A stretch of 44,434 nucleotides of DNA from Pseudomonadota bacterium (GCA_018829945.1 JAHJTI010000194.1:1-44434); one strand, 5' to 3'. Positions 17,515 through 28,128 are shown, numbered from the stretch's first letter. Program-made: numbers and translations. Notes: generated by a model not told the origin, from the sequence alone.

Positions 17515-19389
17515 ATGAGACTGGTTGACTTGAAGATTTCAAAGAAGATCCTTGGTGGAATCGGCGTCATCAGTTGTATTTTTCTCCTGGCGATCGGCTA
17601 CCAGTTTTTTACTTCTCTCGTTCTTGCGGAAATGCAGGATGAAGGAGCCCGGCGGGCTGATGAGGCTTTGGAGGTCGGGCAGATCATGGAGAGAATGGTC
17701 GGCACCTATGCGGTGATGGCTGATGCCGTGATCAACAGAAATCTTGTCGAGAGTAAAAAGGATTTTGCCAAGGCCAAAGCCCAGGCGGAAAAGGATATTG
17801 TCAGGGTGAAAGAATTGGTGGATACGGATCAGGAAATTGTCTGGGCCGGAGAGATGGCCGAGCATTATGCCGACTATATCAACACCTTTGAACAAGAACA
17901 GTTGCCCTTACTGGAAAACCCTGCTTCCAATAACGTAGCAGCGATCCGGGAGGTGGATGGAAAGATCGACCAACTGCGGCAGCAAACCAGTGAATCACTC
18001 TCCAGGATAGTTTTGGCTTTGGGCGAGGAGATGACTGAGGCGGACAAGAAATTTGACGATGCCCGTGGCCGCGCCACTTTCATTTCCGGGGCGCTTTCAT
18101 TGGTGGGCATCGTACTTGCCGTGATCATCGCCCTGTTTACCAGCGGTAGTATCACTAAACCCATGGATGAGGCGGGTGTCGCTCTTGACAGGATATCCAC
18201 AGGCGATATTTCCGTAGATATTACAGTAGACCGGAAGGACGAAATCGGGGCCATGCTTGCAGCCATGCAGAGGGTTGCGGAGAATTTCAAGGATGTTTCG
18301 CGGATGGCTGAGCGTATTGCCTTGGGCGATTTGGATGTGCAGGCCCGAATTCTCTCGGAAAAAGACTTGTTGGGGAAGGCACTGGCCAGGATGGTGGAGA
18401 ACCTCAAGCATACGGCAGCCCAAGCGGAGCAGATTGCTGAAGGCGACCTGTGGGTGGAGGTGAATCTTCTGTCCGACAAAGACAGCCTTGGCAAGTCGCT
18501 TTCCGCCATGATAGCGAAATTGCGGCAGGTGATCGGCGACGTGCGGATTGCCGCCGATCAAGTGGCTTCCGGCAGCCAGGAGTTGAGTAGCAGCTCTCAG
18601 CAGGTTTCGCAGGGCGCCAGCGAGCAGGCCGCTTCGGTGGAGGAGATTTCCTCGTCGATGGAGGAACTGGCCAGCACTGTGGCCCAAACTGCTGACCATG
18701 CCCGACAGACAGCGGCGATTTCCACCAAGGCTGCCGCCGATGCTGTGAATGGGGGGAAAGCGGTCGAGGAAACTGTAACTGCCATGCAGCTTATCGCCAA
18801 GAAGATTGAACTTATTGAGGAAATAGCCCGACAGACCAATCTTTTGGCCTTGAATGCCGCCATTGAGGCAGCCCGGGCCGGCGAACACGGCAAGGGTTTT
18901 GCCGTGGTGGCCACGGAGGTGCGCAAGCTGGCTGAACGCAGTCAGGTTTCCGCCCAGGAAATCAAAGGTGTTGCAGGCGCCAGTGTGGAAACCGCCTCCA
19001 ATGCCGGCAGGCTGATTAACGAAATTGTTCCGCAGATACAGAAAACAGCAGAGTTGGTGCATGAAATCGATGCTGCCTCCAATGAGCAGGCCCGAGGTAT
19101 TGATGAAAACGCCCGAGCCATACAGCAGTTTGATCAGGTGATTCAGTCCAATAGCGCTGCTGCTGAGGAGATGGCTTCCACGAGCGAGGAGTTGACCGCT
19201 CAAGCGGGACAGATGCAGGAAACCATCGCTTTTTTCAAGACGGATGATGCCGGAGAAAGAGTTCTGCCGCGTCTGCCGGGGCGTTCCCTGTCGGGAGCAA
19301 AAGGAAAAAAAGATCCTGCTTTTTCTTCGGCTATGGGGGTTAAGCTTGCTCTCACGTCGGGGATGGAACAGGATTTCGAGCGATATTGA
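17515..19389 (+). CDS. Methyl-accepting chemotaxis protein 3: four-helix-bundle-like sensor and three HAMP units
   Basis: Chemoreceptor of 624 residues. TM1 is at about 11-32 and TM2 at about 189-211. The sensor between them is wholly helical and rich in Glu/Lys/Gln, as in the 4HB_MCP family. Three HAMP units (about 212-262, 264-302, 303-345) precede a signalling hairpin with tip [15 protein letters not shown] and the tail ...MGVKLALTS...DFERY. The ribosome-binding site GAGGAGGAAAC directly precedes ATG 17515. HAMP units and hairpin are strikingly similar to MCP1 (for example [15 protein letters not shown]), while the sensors are unrelated. The stop is 31 bases from MCP4. Confidence 0.92.
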   Translation: MRLVDLKISKKILGGIGVISCIFLLAIGYQFFTSLVLAEMQDEGARRADEALEVGQIMERMVGTYAVMADAVINRNLVESKKDFAKAKAQAEKDIVRVKELVDTDQEIVWAGEMAEHYADYINTFEQEQLPLLENPASNNVAAIREVDGKIDQLRQQTSESLSRIVLALGEEMTEADKKFDDARGRATFISGALSLVGIVLAVIIALFTSGSITKPMDEAGVALDRISTGDISVDITVDRKDEIGAMLAAMQRVAENFKDVSRMAERIALGDLDVQARILSEKDLLGKALARMVENLKHTAAQAEQIAEGDLWVEVNLLSDKDSLGKSLSAMIAKLRQVIGDVRIAADQVASGSQELSSSSQQVSQGASEQAASVEEISSSMEELASTVAQTADHARQTAAISTKAAADAVNGGKAVEETVTAMQLIAKKIELIEEIARQTNLLALNAAIEAARAGEHGKGFAVVATEVRKLAERSQVSAQEIKGVAGASVETASNAGRLINEIVPQIQKTAELVHEIDAASNEQARGIDENARAIQQFDQVIQSNSAAAEEMASTSEELTAQAGQMQETIAFFKTDDAGERVLPRLPGRSLSGAKGKKDPAFSSAMGVKLALTSGMEQDFERY

Positions 19390-19420
19390 GGGGGCTGAAA
19401 TTAAGGTTGATGGAGGAAGA

Positions 19421-21088
19421 ATGAAGAAAAACATTAGAAATAAGATGTTGTTGGCTTTTGGCGGGGTCTGTGTGGCCCTTGTGCTTCAATTTTCCCTTAG
19501 TTTTTATCTTCAGGGCAAAGTGGTTCGTGCGGTGACGTATGCCCGCGATGTAGGCTATGGGGGGAACGAATTGGCCATGTCCCTTAAATATGATCTCGCT
19601 GAAGTGGCGGGTTGGGTTTCAGATATTTCTGCGACCAGAGGGCTCAACGGCCTGGATGACGGTCTTAAAAAAGCGGAACATTCGGCGAATCTTTTTCGTA
19701 AGCATATCCAGGAATTGATAGCGCTGCATCCTGATGATAAAAAGCGGCTGGAAGAGGTGGAACTGGCCTTTAATAAATATTATGAAAAAAACGTATGGAT
19801 GGCAGGGCAATATATCAAAGGCGGTCCTGAACTTGGCAATAAATCCATGGCAGAAGTGGATGCCTATGCCGAAGAAATCCATAAACTTATCAGTGAGATT
19901 GAGGAGGAAATGGAGGTTGAGGCTGCAAGTGCAATTCAGCGCGCCATGGATGCCATTCAACTGAATAATGTTCTCGGAGGGGTTGTTTCTCTTTCTGTCA
20001 TTCTCTTTACCCTTATTTTAGCCTGGGTATTTTCCGGAAAGATCGCTTCTGCCCTCGGGAAGATGGTCGGCGTTGCCAGGCGGATAGCAGACGGTGATCT
20101 GGCTCACACCAAGATGGAGGCGAATAAGGAGGATGAGATCGGCCAGCTTGCCGAGGCCTTGAATGCGATGGTAATACGACTCCGGGAAATCATTCAGGAT
20201 GTGCGTATGGCTGCGGATCAGGTTGCCGCTGGGAGCCATGAATTGAGCAGCAGTTCCCAGGAGGTTTCCCAAGGCGCCAGTGAGCAGGCCGCCTCGGTGG
20301 AAGAGATTTCCAGTGCCATGGAAGAGCTTGCCAGCACTGTGGCCCAGAGCGCCGACAACGCCCGGCAGACCACGGCCATTGCCAGCAAGGCTTCGAAAGA
20401 CGCGGTGGAAGGCGGGAAGGCCATGACGGAGACCGTGGACGCCATGCAGCACATCGCCGAAAAGATAGAAGTGATAGAAGAGATTGCGCGGCAGACCAAT
20501 TTATTGGCGCTCAATGCCGCTATCGAAGCGGCCCGGGCTGGAGAGCACGGCAAGGGGTTTGCCGTGGTTGCCTCCGAGGTGAGAAAGCTTGCCGAACGCA
20601 GTCAGGTTTCGGCACAGGAGATCAAAGGTGTCGCCAGTTCCAGTGTGGCCACGGCGACCAATGCCGGAAAACTCGTCAACGAGATTGTTCCCCAGATCCA
20701 GAAAACCGCCGAGTTGGTGCAGGAAATCGATGCTGCCAGCAACGAGCAGGCCAGAGGTCTTGAAGAAAATGCCAAGGCCATCGAACAGTTTGATCAAGTC
20801 ATTCAGGCCAACAGCGCCGCTGCAGAAGAAATGGCTTCCACCAGTGAAGAACTTACGGCCCAGGCCGCCCGGCTTCAAGAAACCATCGCTTTTTTCAAGA
20901 TCGATGATGCCGGAAGCAAATGGCAATCGACAAGCGGTTCTGATACAGCATACGGCAAAACTGGTGGAAGTTCTTTGCCTCTGCCTCCTGGAAAAGATTC
21001 CGGGGGGCAGTCAATGAAGACTGATTCGGTCAGAAAAAGCGGGGCATCGATTTCTCTGAATGATTTGAGTGGGTTCGAGCGGTATTAA
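19421..21088 (+). CDS. Methyl-accepting chemotaxis protein 4: helical sensor and one HAMP
   Basis: Chemoreceptor of 555 residues. TM1 is at about 8-30, a helical extracytoplasmic domain spans about 31-183, TM2 is at about 184-206, and one canonical HAMP (about 207-258, with DEIGQL) follows. The signalling hairpin and the C-terminal GFERY come next. The frame is open upstream into MCP3, but ATG 19421 has a TGGAGGAAGA ribosome-binding site and is the natural start. The first half of its signalling domain resembles MCP2 ([15 protein letters not shown]). Its second half ([27 protein letters not shown]) resembles MCP1 and MCP3, so it looks mosaic. cheA begins 20 bases downstream. Confidence 0.92.
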   Translation: MKKNIRNKMLLAFGGVCVALVLQFSLSFYLQGKVVRAVTYARDVGYGGNELAMSLKYDLAEVAGWVSDISATRGLNGLDDGLKKAEHSANLFRKHIQELIALHPDDKKRLEEVELAFNKYYEKNVWMAGQYIKGGPELGNKSMAEVDAYAEEIHKLISEIEEEMEVEAASAIQRAMDAIQLNNVLGGVVSLSVILFTLILAWVFSGKIASALGKMVGVARRIADGDLAHTKMEANKEDEIGQLAEALNAMVIRLREIIQDVRMAADQVAAGSHELSSSSQEVSQGASEQAASVEEISSAMEELASTVAQSADNARQTTAIASKASKDAVEGGKAMTETVDAMQHIAEKIEVIEEIARQTNLLALNAAIEAARAGEHGKGFAVVASEVRKLAERSQVSAQEIKGVASSSVATATNAGKLVNEIVPQIQKTAELVQEIDAASNEQARGLEENAKAIEQFDQVIQANSAAAEEMASTSEELTAQAARLQETIAFFKIDDAGSKWQSTSGSDTAYGKTGGSSLPLPPGKDSGGQSMKTDSVRKSGASISLNDLSGFERY

Positions 21089-21108
21089 CGAAGTCCGAAA
21101 GGTGATCC

Positions 21109-23226
21109 ATGGCTGATACGGAATATGCGGAGATTTTTCGCGAGGAAGCGGGAGAACTGCTTGAAGAGTTGGAAACTTCTCTACTGGAGTTGGAAAAAGA
21201 TCCTGCCGACCTCAAAATCGTGAGCCGTGTTTTCAGGGCGATGCACACGATCAAGGGTTCCGGCGCTATGTTCGGTTTTGATGACATAGCCGGGTTTACC
21301 CACCATGTGGAAACGGTTTTGGACAAGGTCCGGGACGGTACTGTGCCAGTAAGTAAGGAGTTGATCGATTTGACTTTGGCTTCAAGAGATCATATCCGTG
21401 CTTTATTGGACGCGGCCACCGGCGGGGGCGAGGCAGATTCAGCCCAAGGGGAACGGATTATCGTCTCGTTACAGACGTTGGTCGGCGGCGGGGGGGCAGG
21501 AAAAGAACAAGCTCCGCCGACCTCTGAGGCCGCAACGGTGCCTGTTGAGGAACATGATCCCACTGTCGGTAAGATGACCCATTATAGGATTCATATTCGC
21601 CCCACCCCGGAATTTTTTGTCGGCGGGAATACTGTTGAGCTCTTGCTTGGCGAGCTTAAAAAAATAGGAGAGTGCACGGTATTTCTTCACGAGGAGGGAA
21701 AATCGGAAGATTCCGGCTACAGAGGAAGGTGGGAAATATTGCTCACCACGGACAAGGGGATCAATGGGGTAGAAGATGTGCTGGTTTTTGCCGAATCCAG
21801 CTGTGAGGTGAAGGTGAAGATCCTTGCCACGGAAGGCGAGGATGATTTTGAAGAACACAAGAAACTCGGCGAAATTCTTGTGGAAAAAGGCGAGATCTCT
21901 GTTGACGCCCTTGAAAAGATCCTTGAGCGGCAGAAACCGCTGGGGGAATTGCTGGTCGGCGAAAATCTTGTGTCGCGAACCAGTGTCGATGCTGCTCTTG
22001 CAGAACAAAAACTGGTACGGGATGCCAGGGAAAAGGCGACGGTTACCAAGGGCGCGGAAAGTATCCGAGTCGCTTCGGAAAAACTGGACCAGCTCATCAA
22101 TCTGGTGGGCGAACTGGTCGTCACCCAAGCCCGGTTGACTCAGATCGTCAGCCTTAACAAGGATTCCGATTTTGTCGAACCGGTGGAAGAGGTGGAACGG
22201 CTTACCGGCGAACTCAGGGATTGCGTGCTTAATATCCGGATGTTGCCCATCGGCACCACCTTTGCCAAATTTAAACGGCTGGTTCGTGATCTTTCCGCCG
22301 AGTTGGGCAAGGAAGTAGTCATGGTTACCGAAGGCGCCGAGACCGAGCTGGATAAAAACGTGATTGATCAGTTGAGTGATCCCATGGTTCACCTGATACG
22401 GAACAGTATCGATCATGGAATCGAGTCGCCGGAAGAGCGGCAGCAAGCGGGAAAACCTCGGAAAGGTACTATTTCCCTTGCGGCTCATCATTCCGGGGCC
22501 AATGTCGTTATTACTGTTACCGATGACGGCAAGGGTCTTGATGCGGAGAGAATTCGGCAAAAAGCTTTGGAAAAAGGGGTGTTCCGAGCAGATGCGGAGC
22601 TTTCCGAGCAGGATATCTGGAATACCATTTTCATGCCTGGTCTTTCCACGGCCAAGACCGTTACCAGCGTTTCCGGCCGTGGGGTAGGCATGGACGTGGT
22701 GAAAAATACAGTGGATGCCCTTAAGGGATCGGTTTCTGTAACCAACAGCGTCAAGGGACGTGGCACTACGGTTACCATCACCTTGCCTCTGACCCTGGCA
22801 ATTATTGACGGACTGCTTGTGAAAGTGGGGGATACCCATTTTGTTTTGCCTCTCTCCCAGGTGGAGGAGTGTGTGGAGTTGACCAAGGAGGATATCGCCC
22901 GGTTCCATCAGCGGCGGATGCTGCCGGTTAGAGAACAGCTCGTTCCCTATGTTCGGCTGCGTGATTTTTTTGATATTTCTGGAGAAAGGCCACCGCTTGA
23001 GCAGATGGTGATAAGCAGAATCAACGGAGAACGTTTCGGTCTGGTGCTTGACGATGTGGTGGGTGAGCACCAGACGGTTTTGAAATCACTGGGCTGGATT
23101 TATCGGAACGCCACGGGGCTTTCCGGTTCGACAATTTTGGGCAACGGGCATGTTGCCCTGATTCTTGATGTGGCCAACGTGATGAAATGTGCCCGTCAGG
23201 AAGAGCGAGAGACTCTTGCCAACTGA
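21109..23226 (+). CDS. cheA: Chemotaxis histidine kinase CheA, with extra repeat insert
   Basis: Sensor kinase of receptor arrays, 705 residues. It has an HPt domain at 1 to about 105 with phospho-acceptor His46 (AMHTIKGSG). A P2-like domain lies at about 156-240 (YRIHIRPTPEFF to CEVKVKIL). An unusual segment at about 251-301 holds two repeats of the form LGE-(I/L)-LV-x-(K/N)-x6-10-LxEQ. P3 dimerisation follows at about 315-375 and the HATPase at about 380-562, with HLIRNSIDHGIE (N box), DDGKGLD (G1), TAKTVTSVSGRGVGMDVV (F/G2) and GTTVTITLPLTL. A CheW-like P5 covers about 565-700. It probably phosphorylates CheB and the HEAT-receiver protein encoded downstream. It starts at ATG 21109, 20 bases after MCP4. 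Confidence 0.95.
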   Translation: MADTEYAEIFREEAGELLEELETSLLELEKDPADLKIVSRVFRAMHTIKGSGAMFGFDDIAGFTHHVETVLDKVRDGTVPVSKELIDLTLASRDHIRALLDAATGGGEADSAQGERIIVSLQTLVGGGGAGKEQAPPTSEAATVPVEEHDPTVGKMTHYRIHIRPTPEFFVGGNTVELLLGELKKIGECTVFLHEEGKSEDSGYRGRWEILLTTDKGINGVEDVLVFAESSCEVKVKILATEGEDDFEEHKKLGEILVEKGEISVDALEKILERQKPLGELLVGENLVSRTSVDAALAEQKLVRDAREKATVTKGAESIRVASEKLDQLINLVGELVVTQARLTQIVSLNKDSDFVEPVEEVERLTGELRDCVLNIRMLPIGTTFAKFKRLVRDLSAELGKEVVMVTEGAETELDKNVIDQLSDPMVHLIRNSIDHGIESPEERQQAGKPRKGTISLAAHHSGANVVITVTDDGKGLDAERIRQKALEKGVFRADAELSEQDIWNTIFMPGLSTAKTVTSVSGRGVGMDVVKNTVDALKGSVSVTNSVKGRGTTVTITLPLTLAIIDGLLVKVGDTHFVLPLSQVEECVELTKEDIARFHQRRMLPVREQLVPYVRLRDFFDISGERPPLEQMVISRINGERFGLVLDDVVGEHQTVLKSLGWIYRNATGLSGSTILGNGHVALILDVANVMKCARQEERETLAN

Positions 23227-23306
23227 AAAAAAATGATAGTACCCTGCCGAATTTCAATGTTGGGAGTGAGCAGTGTCTGGTAGAAAACGCACACGGGAGA
23301 GAAATC

Positions 23307-23861
23307 ATGAGCGGAAAAAATGAAATGGTTCAGTCGAAGGCCACGCAATATCTCACCTTCATGCTACGGGAGGAGGGATTTGCTGTAGAAATTTCCAAGG
23401 TCAGGGAGGTGCTTGATGTTACGACCATGACCAGAATCCCTCGAATGCCGGACTACCTCAGCGGCGTTATCAACCTGCGCGGCACTGTCGTGCCGGTTAT
23501 GGATCTTGGCCAGAAGCTGGGCATGGGAAGTATCGAGCACACCAAGAACACTTGCATCATGATAGTGGAACTTGAGGTGGATGGTAATCTGGTGGAGATG
23601 GGAGTACTGACCGATTCTGTACAAATGGTCCTTGATCTGAACCCGGAGGACATTGAGTCTGTTCCTAAAATGGGGACCAATTTGAACACCGAATTTATTA
23701 AGGGTATGGGCCGCCAGGCAGAGGAGAAATTTCTGATTATCCTCGATATCGATAAGGTCCTGGCCAGCGAGGGCGAAGCAGCCTTGCGGGAAATAGACAA
23801 CGCGGGATCGATACAGTTGGATGACTCCAGGCCGGAAGCATCCGCCAACGCGGAAGCGTAG
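23307..23861 (+). CDS. cheW: Chemotaxis coupling protein CheW
   Basis: Links CheA to receptor tips in the signalling array. It has 184 residues with the CheW double beta-barrel pattern: YLTFMLREEGFAVEISKVREVL, MPDYLSGVINLRGTVVPVMDL, and a C-terminal FLIILDIDKVL. A Glu/Ala-rich tail of about 25 residues follows. The frame is open from 23187 into the cheA end, but ATG 23307 has GGGAGAGAAATC ahead of it and gives the usual N-terminus. It lies between cheA and cheR, and is the only CheW in the window. Confidence 0.93.
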   Translation: MSGKNEMVQSKATQYLTFMLREEGFAVEISKVREVLDVTTMTRIPRMPDYLSGVINLRGTVVPVMDLGQKLGMGSIEHTKNTCIMIVELEVDGNLVEMGVLTDSVQMVLDLNPEDIESVPKMGTNLNTEFIKGMGRQAEEKFLIILDIDKVLASEGEAALREIDNAGSIQLDDSRPEASANAEA

Positions 23862-23890
23862 CAGTCACAGGTCGGGAATCCGGGGGGCGC

Positions 23891-24775
23891 ATGACTTTTT
23901 TTGGAGATCAGAGGGCTGCAGGAGATTGGTCCGTTCATTCTCCTACTTTGTCCGATCGCGATTTTAACCGATTCAGCGCTTTCATTTATGAAACCTGTGG
24001 TATCAAACTGCCTCCCATCAAGAAGACCATGCTTTCCGCTCGCTTGCAGAAACGGTTGCGGCAACTGCGTCTGGAATCATTTTCCGCCTACCTTGATTAT
24101 GTCTTGAGTCCCGATGGGCAGGCCAAGGAGCTGTGCCACATGATTGACGTGGTCAGCACCAACAAGACGGATTTCTTCCGTGAGGCAAAGCATTTTGATG
24201 TGATGACCAATCTTGTTCTCCCCGATTTTGTGCAACGGATGACCCACTCGGCTCACAAGACGCTCCGGGTGTGGAGCGCGGGCTGTTCCAGCGGTGAAGA
24301 ACCGTATACTTTGGCTATGGTTCTTGATGAGTTTTTTTCCCGGTACCCAGGGCTGGACTATACCATTCTCGCAACGGATATCTGCACCGAGGTGCTTGCC
24401 AAGGCGGAAGAAGCGATCTATACCGATGAGGTGGTGGCGCCTGTTTCTCCGGGGCTGCGGAATAAATATCTGATGAAGGGAAAGGGTACATACAAGGGTT
24501 TTCATCGGGTTGTTCCTGAACTTCGGCGAAAGGTGAAGTTCGAGCGGCTCAATTTCATGGACAGGGATTTTCGTATTGAAAAAAAGATGGATATAATCTT
24601 TTGTCGGAATGTCATTATATATTTTGACAAGAAAACCCAGTGCGCTCTTTTTGAAAAATTTTATCGGCAATTTTCTGCCCATGGCTACTTGTTTACCGGA
24701 CATTCGGAAACATTGGAAGGAATAGGAGATCGCATGGATCGGGTTGCGGCGGCGGTGTATCGATGCCGCAAATGA
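23891..24775 (+). CDS. cheR: Chemotaxis protein methyltransferase CheR
   Basis: SAM-dependent methylation of receptor glutamates. The 294 residues comprise an N-terminal helical domain (about 18-100, with TNKTDFFRE) and a Rossmann domain with the SAM motif VWSAGCSSGEEPYTLAM. The beta-subdomain reads KGKGTYKGFHRV, and the C-terminal part has FCRNVIIYFDKKTQ and LFTGHSETL. The beta-subdomain loop matches the length of the E. coli CheR loop that docks on the receptor C-terminal pentapeptide, and all four upstream MCPs end in such a pentapeptide. The gene overlaps cheD. Confidence 0.94.
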   Translation: MTFFGDQRAAGDWSVHSPTLSDRDFNRFSAFIYETCGIKLPPIKKTMLSARLQKRLRQLRLESFSAYLDYVLSPDGQAKELCHMIDVVSTNKTDFFREAKHFDVMTNLVLPDFVQRMTHSAHKTLRVWSAGCSSGEEPYTLAMVLDEFFSRYPGLDYTILATDICTEVLAKAEEAIYTDEVVAPVSPGLRNKYLMKGKGTYKGFHRVVPELRRKVKFERLNFMDRDFRIEKKMDIIFCRNVIIYFDKKTQCALFEKFYRQFSAHGYLFTGHSETLEGIGDRMDRVAAAVYRCRK

Positions 24776-25284
24776 GAGATATCCTGAATACGAATCTCCC
24801 CGTAGTGAACCTTCATCCGGGCGAGTTGTTTGTCGCCCAGGAGCCAACCTTGATCTCCACCATTCTCGGCTCCTGTGTTTCGGTTTGCTTGTTTTGTCCC
24901 AAACAGAAAACCGGGGCCATGTGCCATGGGGTGATGCCGGTTCGTGCTGATCTTACCATGGAAGACAGTTTTCGTTTCGTGGAGACATCGGTGCGGTATA
25001 TGGTCGATATCCTGACCCGCGGCAATATGCTTTGCCCCAGCACCGGACTCGTGGCCAAGATCTTCGGTGGGGCGGATGTTCTCGATGTTCATTTCGGCCC
25101 GGCAAATGATTCCCGGAGCATCGGTTCGATGAACATCACGGCCGCCCGGGAGGCTCTGGCGCGGTATGATGTTGCCGTGGCAGTGGAAGAAGTGGGCGGT
25201 ATTCATGGCTGCAAACTGTTTTTCTATTCGCACACCGGAGATGTCTTGTTGAAGCGTATTCCTCGTGCCTCTGTTCCAGAGTGA
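24772..25284 (+). CDS. cheD: Chemoreceptor glutamine deamidase CheD
   Basis: Deamidates receptor glutamines to methylatable glutamates, and often interacts with CheC phosphatases. From ATG 24772 it is 170 residues with the catalytic Cys35 (LGSCVSV) and His52 (CHGVMP), followed by GGADVLD. The ATG overlaps the cheR stop as ATGA. An alternative ATG at 24763 would add three residues. No cheC or cheX is present in the window, so a CheC-type partner would have to be elsewhere. Confidence 0.93.
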   Translation: MRDILNTNLPVVNLHPGELFVAQEPTLISTILGSCVSVCLFCPKQKTGAMCHGVMPVRADLTMEDSFRFVETSVRYMVDILTRGNMLCPSTGLVAKIFGGADVLDVHFGPANDSRSIGSMNITAAREALARYDVAVAVEEVGGIHGCKLFFYSHTGDVLLKRIPRASVPE

Positions 25285-26358
<1,074 letters not shown>

Positions 26359-26451
26359 ATTGGTGGGGCTAAGAGGAAGACACCATTCGCGTTGAGGGTT
26401 GTTGTTATTCGCGGCCAACTCCCAAAAAAAAGATTCTAAAATGGAACCCTG

Positions 26452-26457
26452 TATAAT
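26452..26457 (+). promoter_or_regulatory. Possible -10 element before the HEAT-receiver gene
   Basis: A perfect TATAAT lies in the 183-bp gap after cheB, but no good -35 box sits at standard distance. A separate promoter for the last gene of the locus is possible, not established. Confidence 0.3.
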
Positions 26458-26541
26458 AGTATATTAATGTGTCGAGCAGGTATTGCGTATGCCCGGAAAA
26501 GTTCGGTCAGGCGATCAGGATAACATGCGAGAAGGAGAGTC

Positions 26542-28128
26542 ATGGATCTCTTAAAGGATTTTGCTCAAAAAGATATGATCGAACAGATCGTCTGCCTGGA
26601 TGAGATAAAGGAATCCAGGCTGGTGGAAGCCATTCCTGCGCTTTTGGATCTTTATGCCAATCCGCTTGGTGATCAGGCGGTCGAAGAGATGATTTATCAT
26701 ACTCTGTTTGATTTGCTTGTCGGGCGTGAGCAGGATATTATCGCCGGTCTCGGGCATGCTTCGGAAGCAGTCCGTCTCATGTGTATTCGTCGCGCTGCCG
26801 ATGGAGGTTCTCCCGCTCTCAAGGACGCGCTGGTTACATTGCTTGACTCTGCTTCTCAAAACGAAATTGTTTCCGAAGTGATTCGGGCTCTTGGCAGTTA
26901 TAAGGATACCGGTCTCACGAAGATTCTGCTCCCCTATCTCAAGCACGACGATTATTCCGTTGTAGCCTGGACCATGCGCACCCTTGTCGGAGTTCATGAC
27001 CTCCAGGTTCGCGATGCCTTGATGACCCTGATTTCAGAAAGTCGGGAGGTGCATAATGTCGATGCCGGGTGCGATTTGCGAACCGCTCTGGCCGTGGAAA
27101 ACATTATCCATTTTCCCGATGATACGACAATCGATTTTCTTATTGGTTTTATCCATCATCCGAATCCCTCGTTTCGGCGAGTTGTCATCTCCACCCTTGC
27201 CGATATGGGCGAGGAAATATTGTCACCCCTGGATAAATGTCTTGATAGTGGCGATAAGGACGAGAAAATCATGGCTGCCAACGTCCTTGGCATGACCGGG
27301 AAAAAGCGGGGGGCCGACATTCTCGTCGCCCAATTGGAAAAAGCTGTGGACGCCAATTTGAAATTCGCCATCTATGAGGCGCTGGGGCGGATCAGCTCAA
27401 TGCGCAGCGTGATCGGCTTGACAGACGGACTGGCCGAGGAAGACGATCTCGTGCTCATTGCTGTCTTGACCGCTCTTGATCATCAATGTAACCCCGGAGT
27501 AGTTAAAATCTTAAACGAGATTATTGCCAGAGGTGATGTCCAGAGTAATCGGGTGGTCTCGGCCATTATCACCTCTCACGCCCGGCAGGTTTTCGCTGCC
27601 CTGTATAAAGATGGTGCGCAGCGCAGCGCATTGTTGTCGGCAGTACAGAAATCCGGGGATCACGAGGCTATTGGCGCTTTCCGGGCACAACTTGCCCAGA
27701 TCGGAGGAGAACAAGCCGCCAAGGATATTCAGCAGTTGAGCCTTGGTGAGAGCGGGGACAAGGAAAAACGCATTCTTGCCGCAGATGACTCCAAGGCCAT
27801 GCTATTTTTCTATAAGGGCATTGCCGCGGATCTCGGCATGGAGATGGTCACGGTTGAAGACGGGCAAAAGGCTTTTGACTATCTCCAGATAGACAGTGAG
27901 TTTGATTTAGTCATCACCGATATGAATATGCCGAATATGGACGGCATCGAACTGACCCGAGAGATCAGAAAAAAAGGTGAATGGGCCAAGATTCCCGTGC
28001 TGATGGCAACCACCGAGTCGGAGAAAACCCAGTCGGAACTGGCCAGGCAGGCAGGGGTGACGGATTTTATTACCAAGCCCTTTTCCAAGGATGACTTTAA
28101 AGCGAAGATCGGGGAGATGTTTGCCTGA
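26542..28128 (+). CDS. HEAT-repeat protein with C-terminal CheY-like receiver domain
   Basis: Soluble 528-residue protein with no signal peptide or TM segment. Residues 1 to about 400 are an alpha-solenoid of HEAT-like repeats, for example LVEAIPALLDLYAN, ALKDALVTLLDSA, LTKILLPYLKHDD and IDFLIGFIHHP. Residues about 409-528 are a complete receiver with the acidic pair AADDSK, phospho-acceptor Asp460 (ITDMNMPNMDG), Thr near 490 (MATTES) and Lys512 (FITKPF). It therefore has all residues for phosphorylation. The ribosome-binding site AGAAGGAGAGTC precedes ATG 26542 and an intrinsic terminator follows. It sits at the end of a che locus that has no cheY, so it is the likely CheA output or an adaptation scaffold. 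The biochemical output is unknown. Confidence 0.88.
   Translation: MDLLKDFAQKDMIEQIVCLDEIKESRLVEAIPALLDLYANPLGDQAVEEMIYHTLFDLLVGREQDIIAGLGHASEAVRLMCIRRAADGGSPALKDALVTLLDSASQNEIVSEVIRALGSYKDTGLTKILLPYLKHDDYSVVAWTMRTLVGVHDLQVRDALMTLISESREVHNVDAGCDLRTALAVENIIHFPDDTTIDFLIGFIHHPNPSFRRVVISTLADMGEEILSPLDKCLDSGDKDEKIMAANVLGMTGKKRGADILVAQLEKAVDANLKFAIYEALGRISSMRSVIGLTDGLAEEDDLVLIAVLTALDHQCNPGVVKILNEIIARGDVQSNRVVSAIITSHARQVFAALYKDGAQRSALLSAVQKSGDHEAIGAFRAQLAQIGGEQAAKDIQQLSLGESGDKEKRILAADDSKAMLFFYKGIAADLGMEMVTVEDGQKAFDYLQIDSEFDLVITDMNMPNMDGIELTREIRKKGEWAKIPVLMATTESEKTQSELARQAGVTDFITKPFSKDDFKAKIGEMFA

Noticed and set aside
18097-19434. Minus-strand open frame of 445 codons opposite MCP3
   Set aside because: Antisense to a well-supported receptor gene. 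Similar antisense frames exist opposite MCP2, which shows they derive from the repeated receptor sequence.
21469-23070. Minus-strand open frame of 533 codons opposite cheA
   Set aside because: It lies wholly antisense to cheA, has no family motif and its composition mirrors the codon pattern of cheA. It is a shadow frame.
26542-28128. HEAT-receiver protein as a phycocyanobilin-lyase-type HEAT protein
   Set aside because: The complete receiver domain and the position at the end of a che locus do not fit a lyase.
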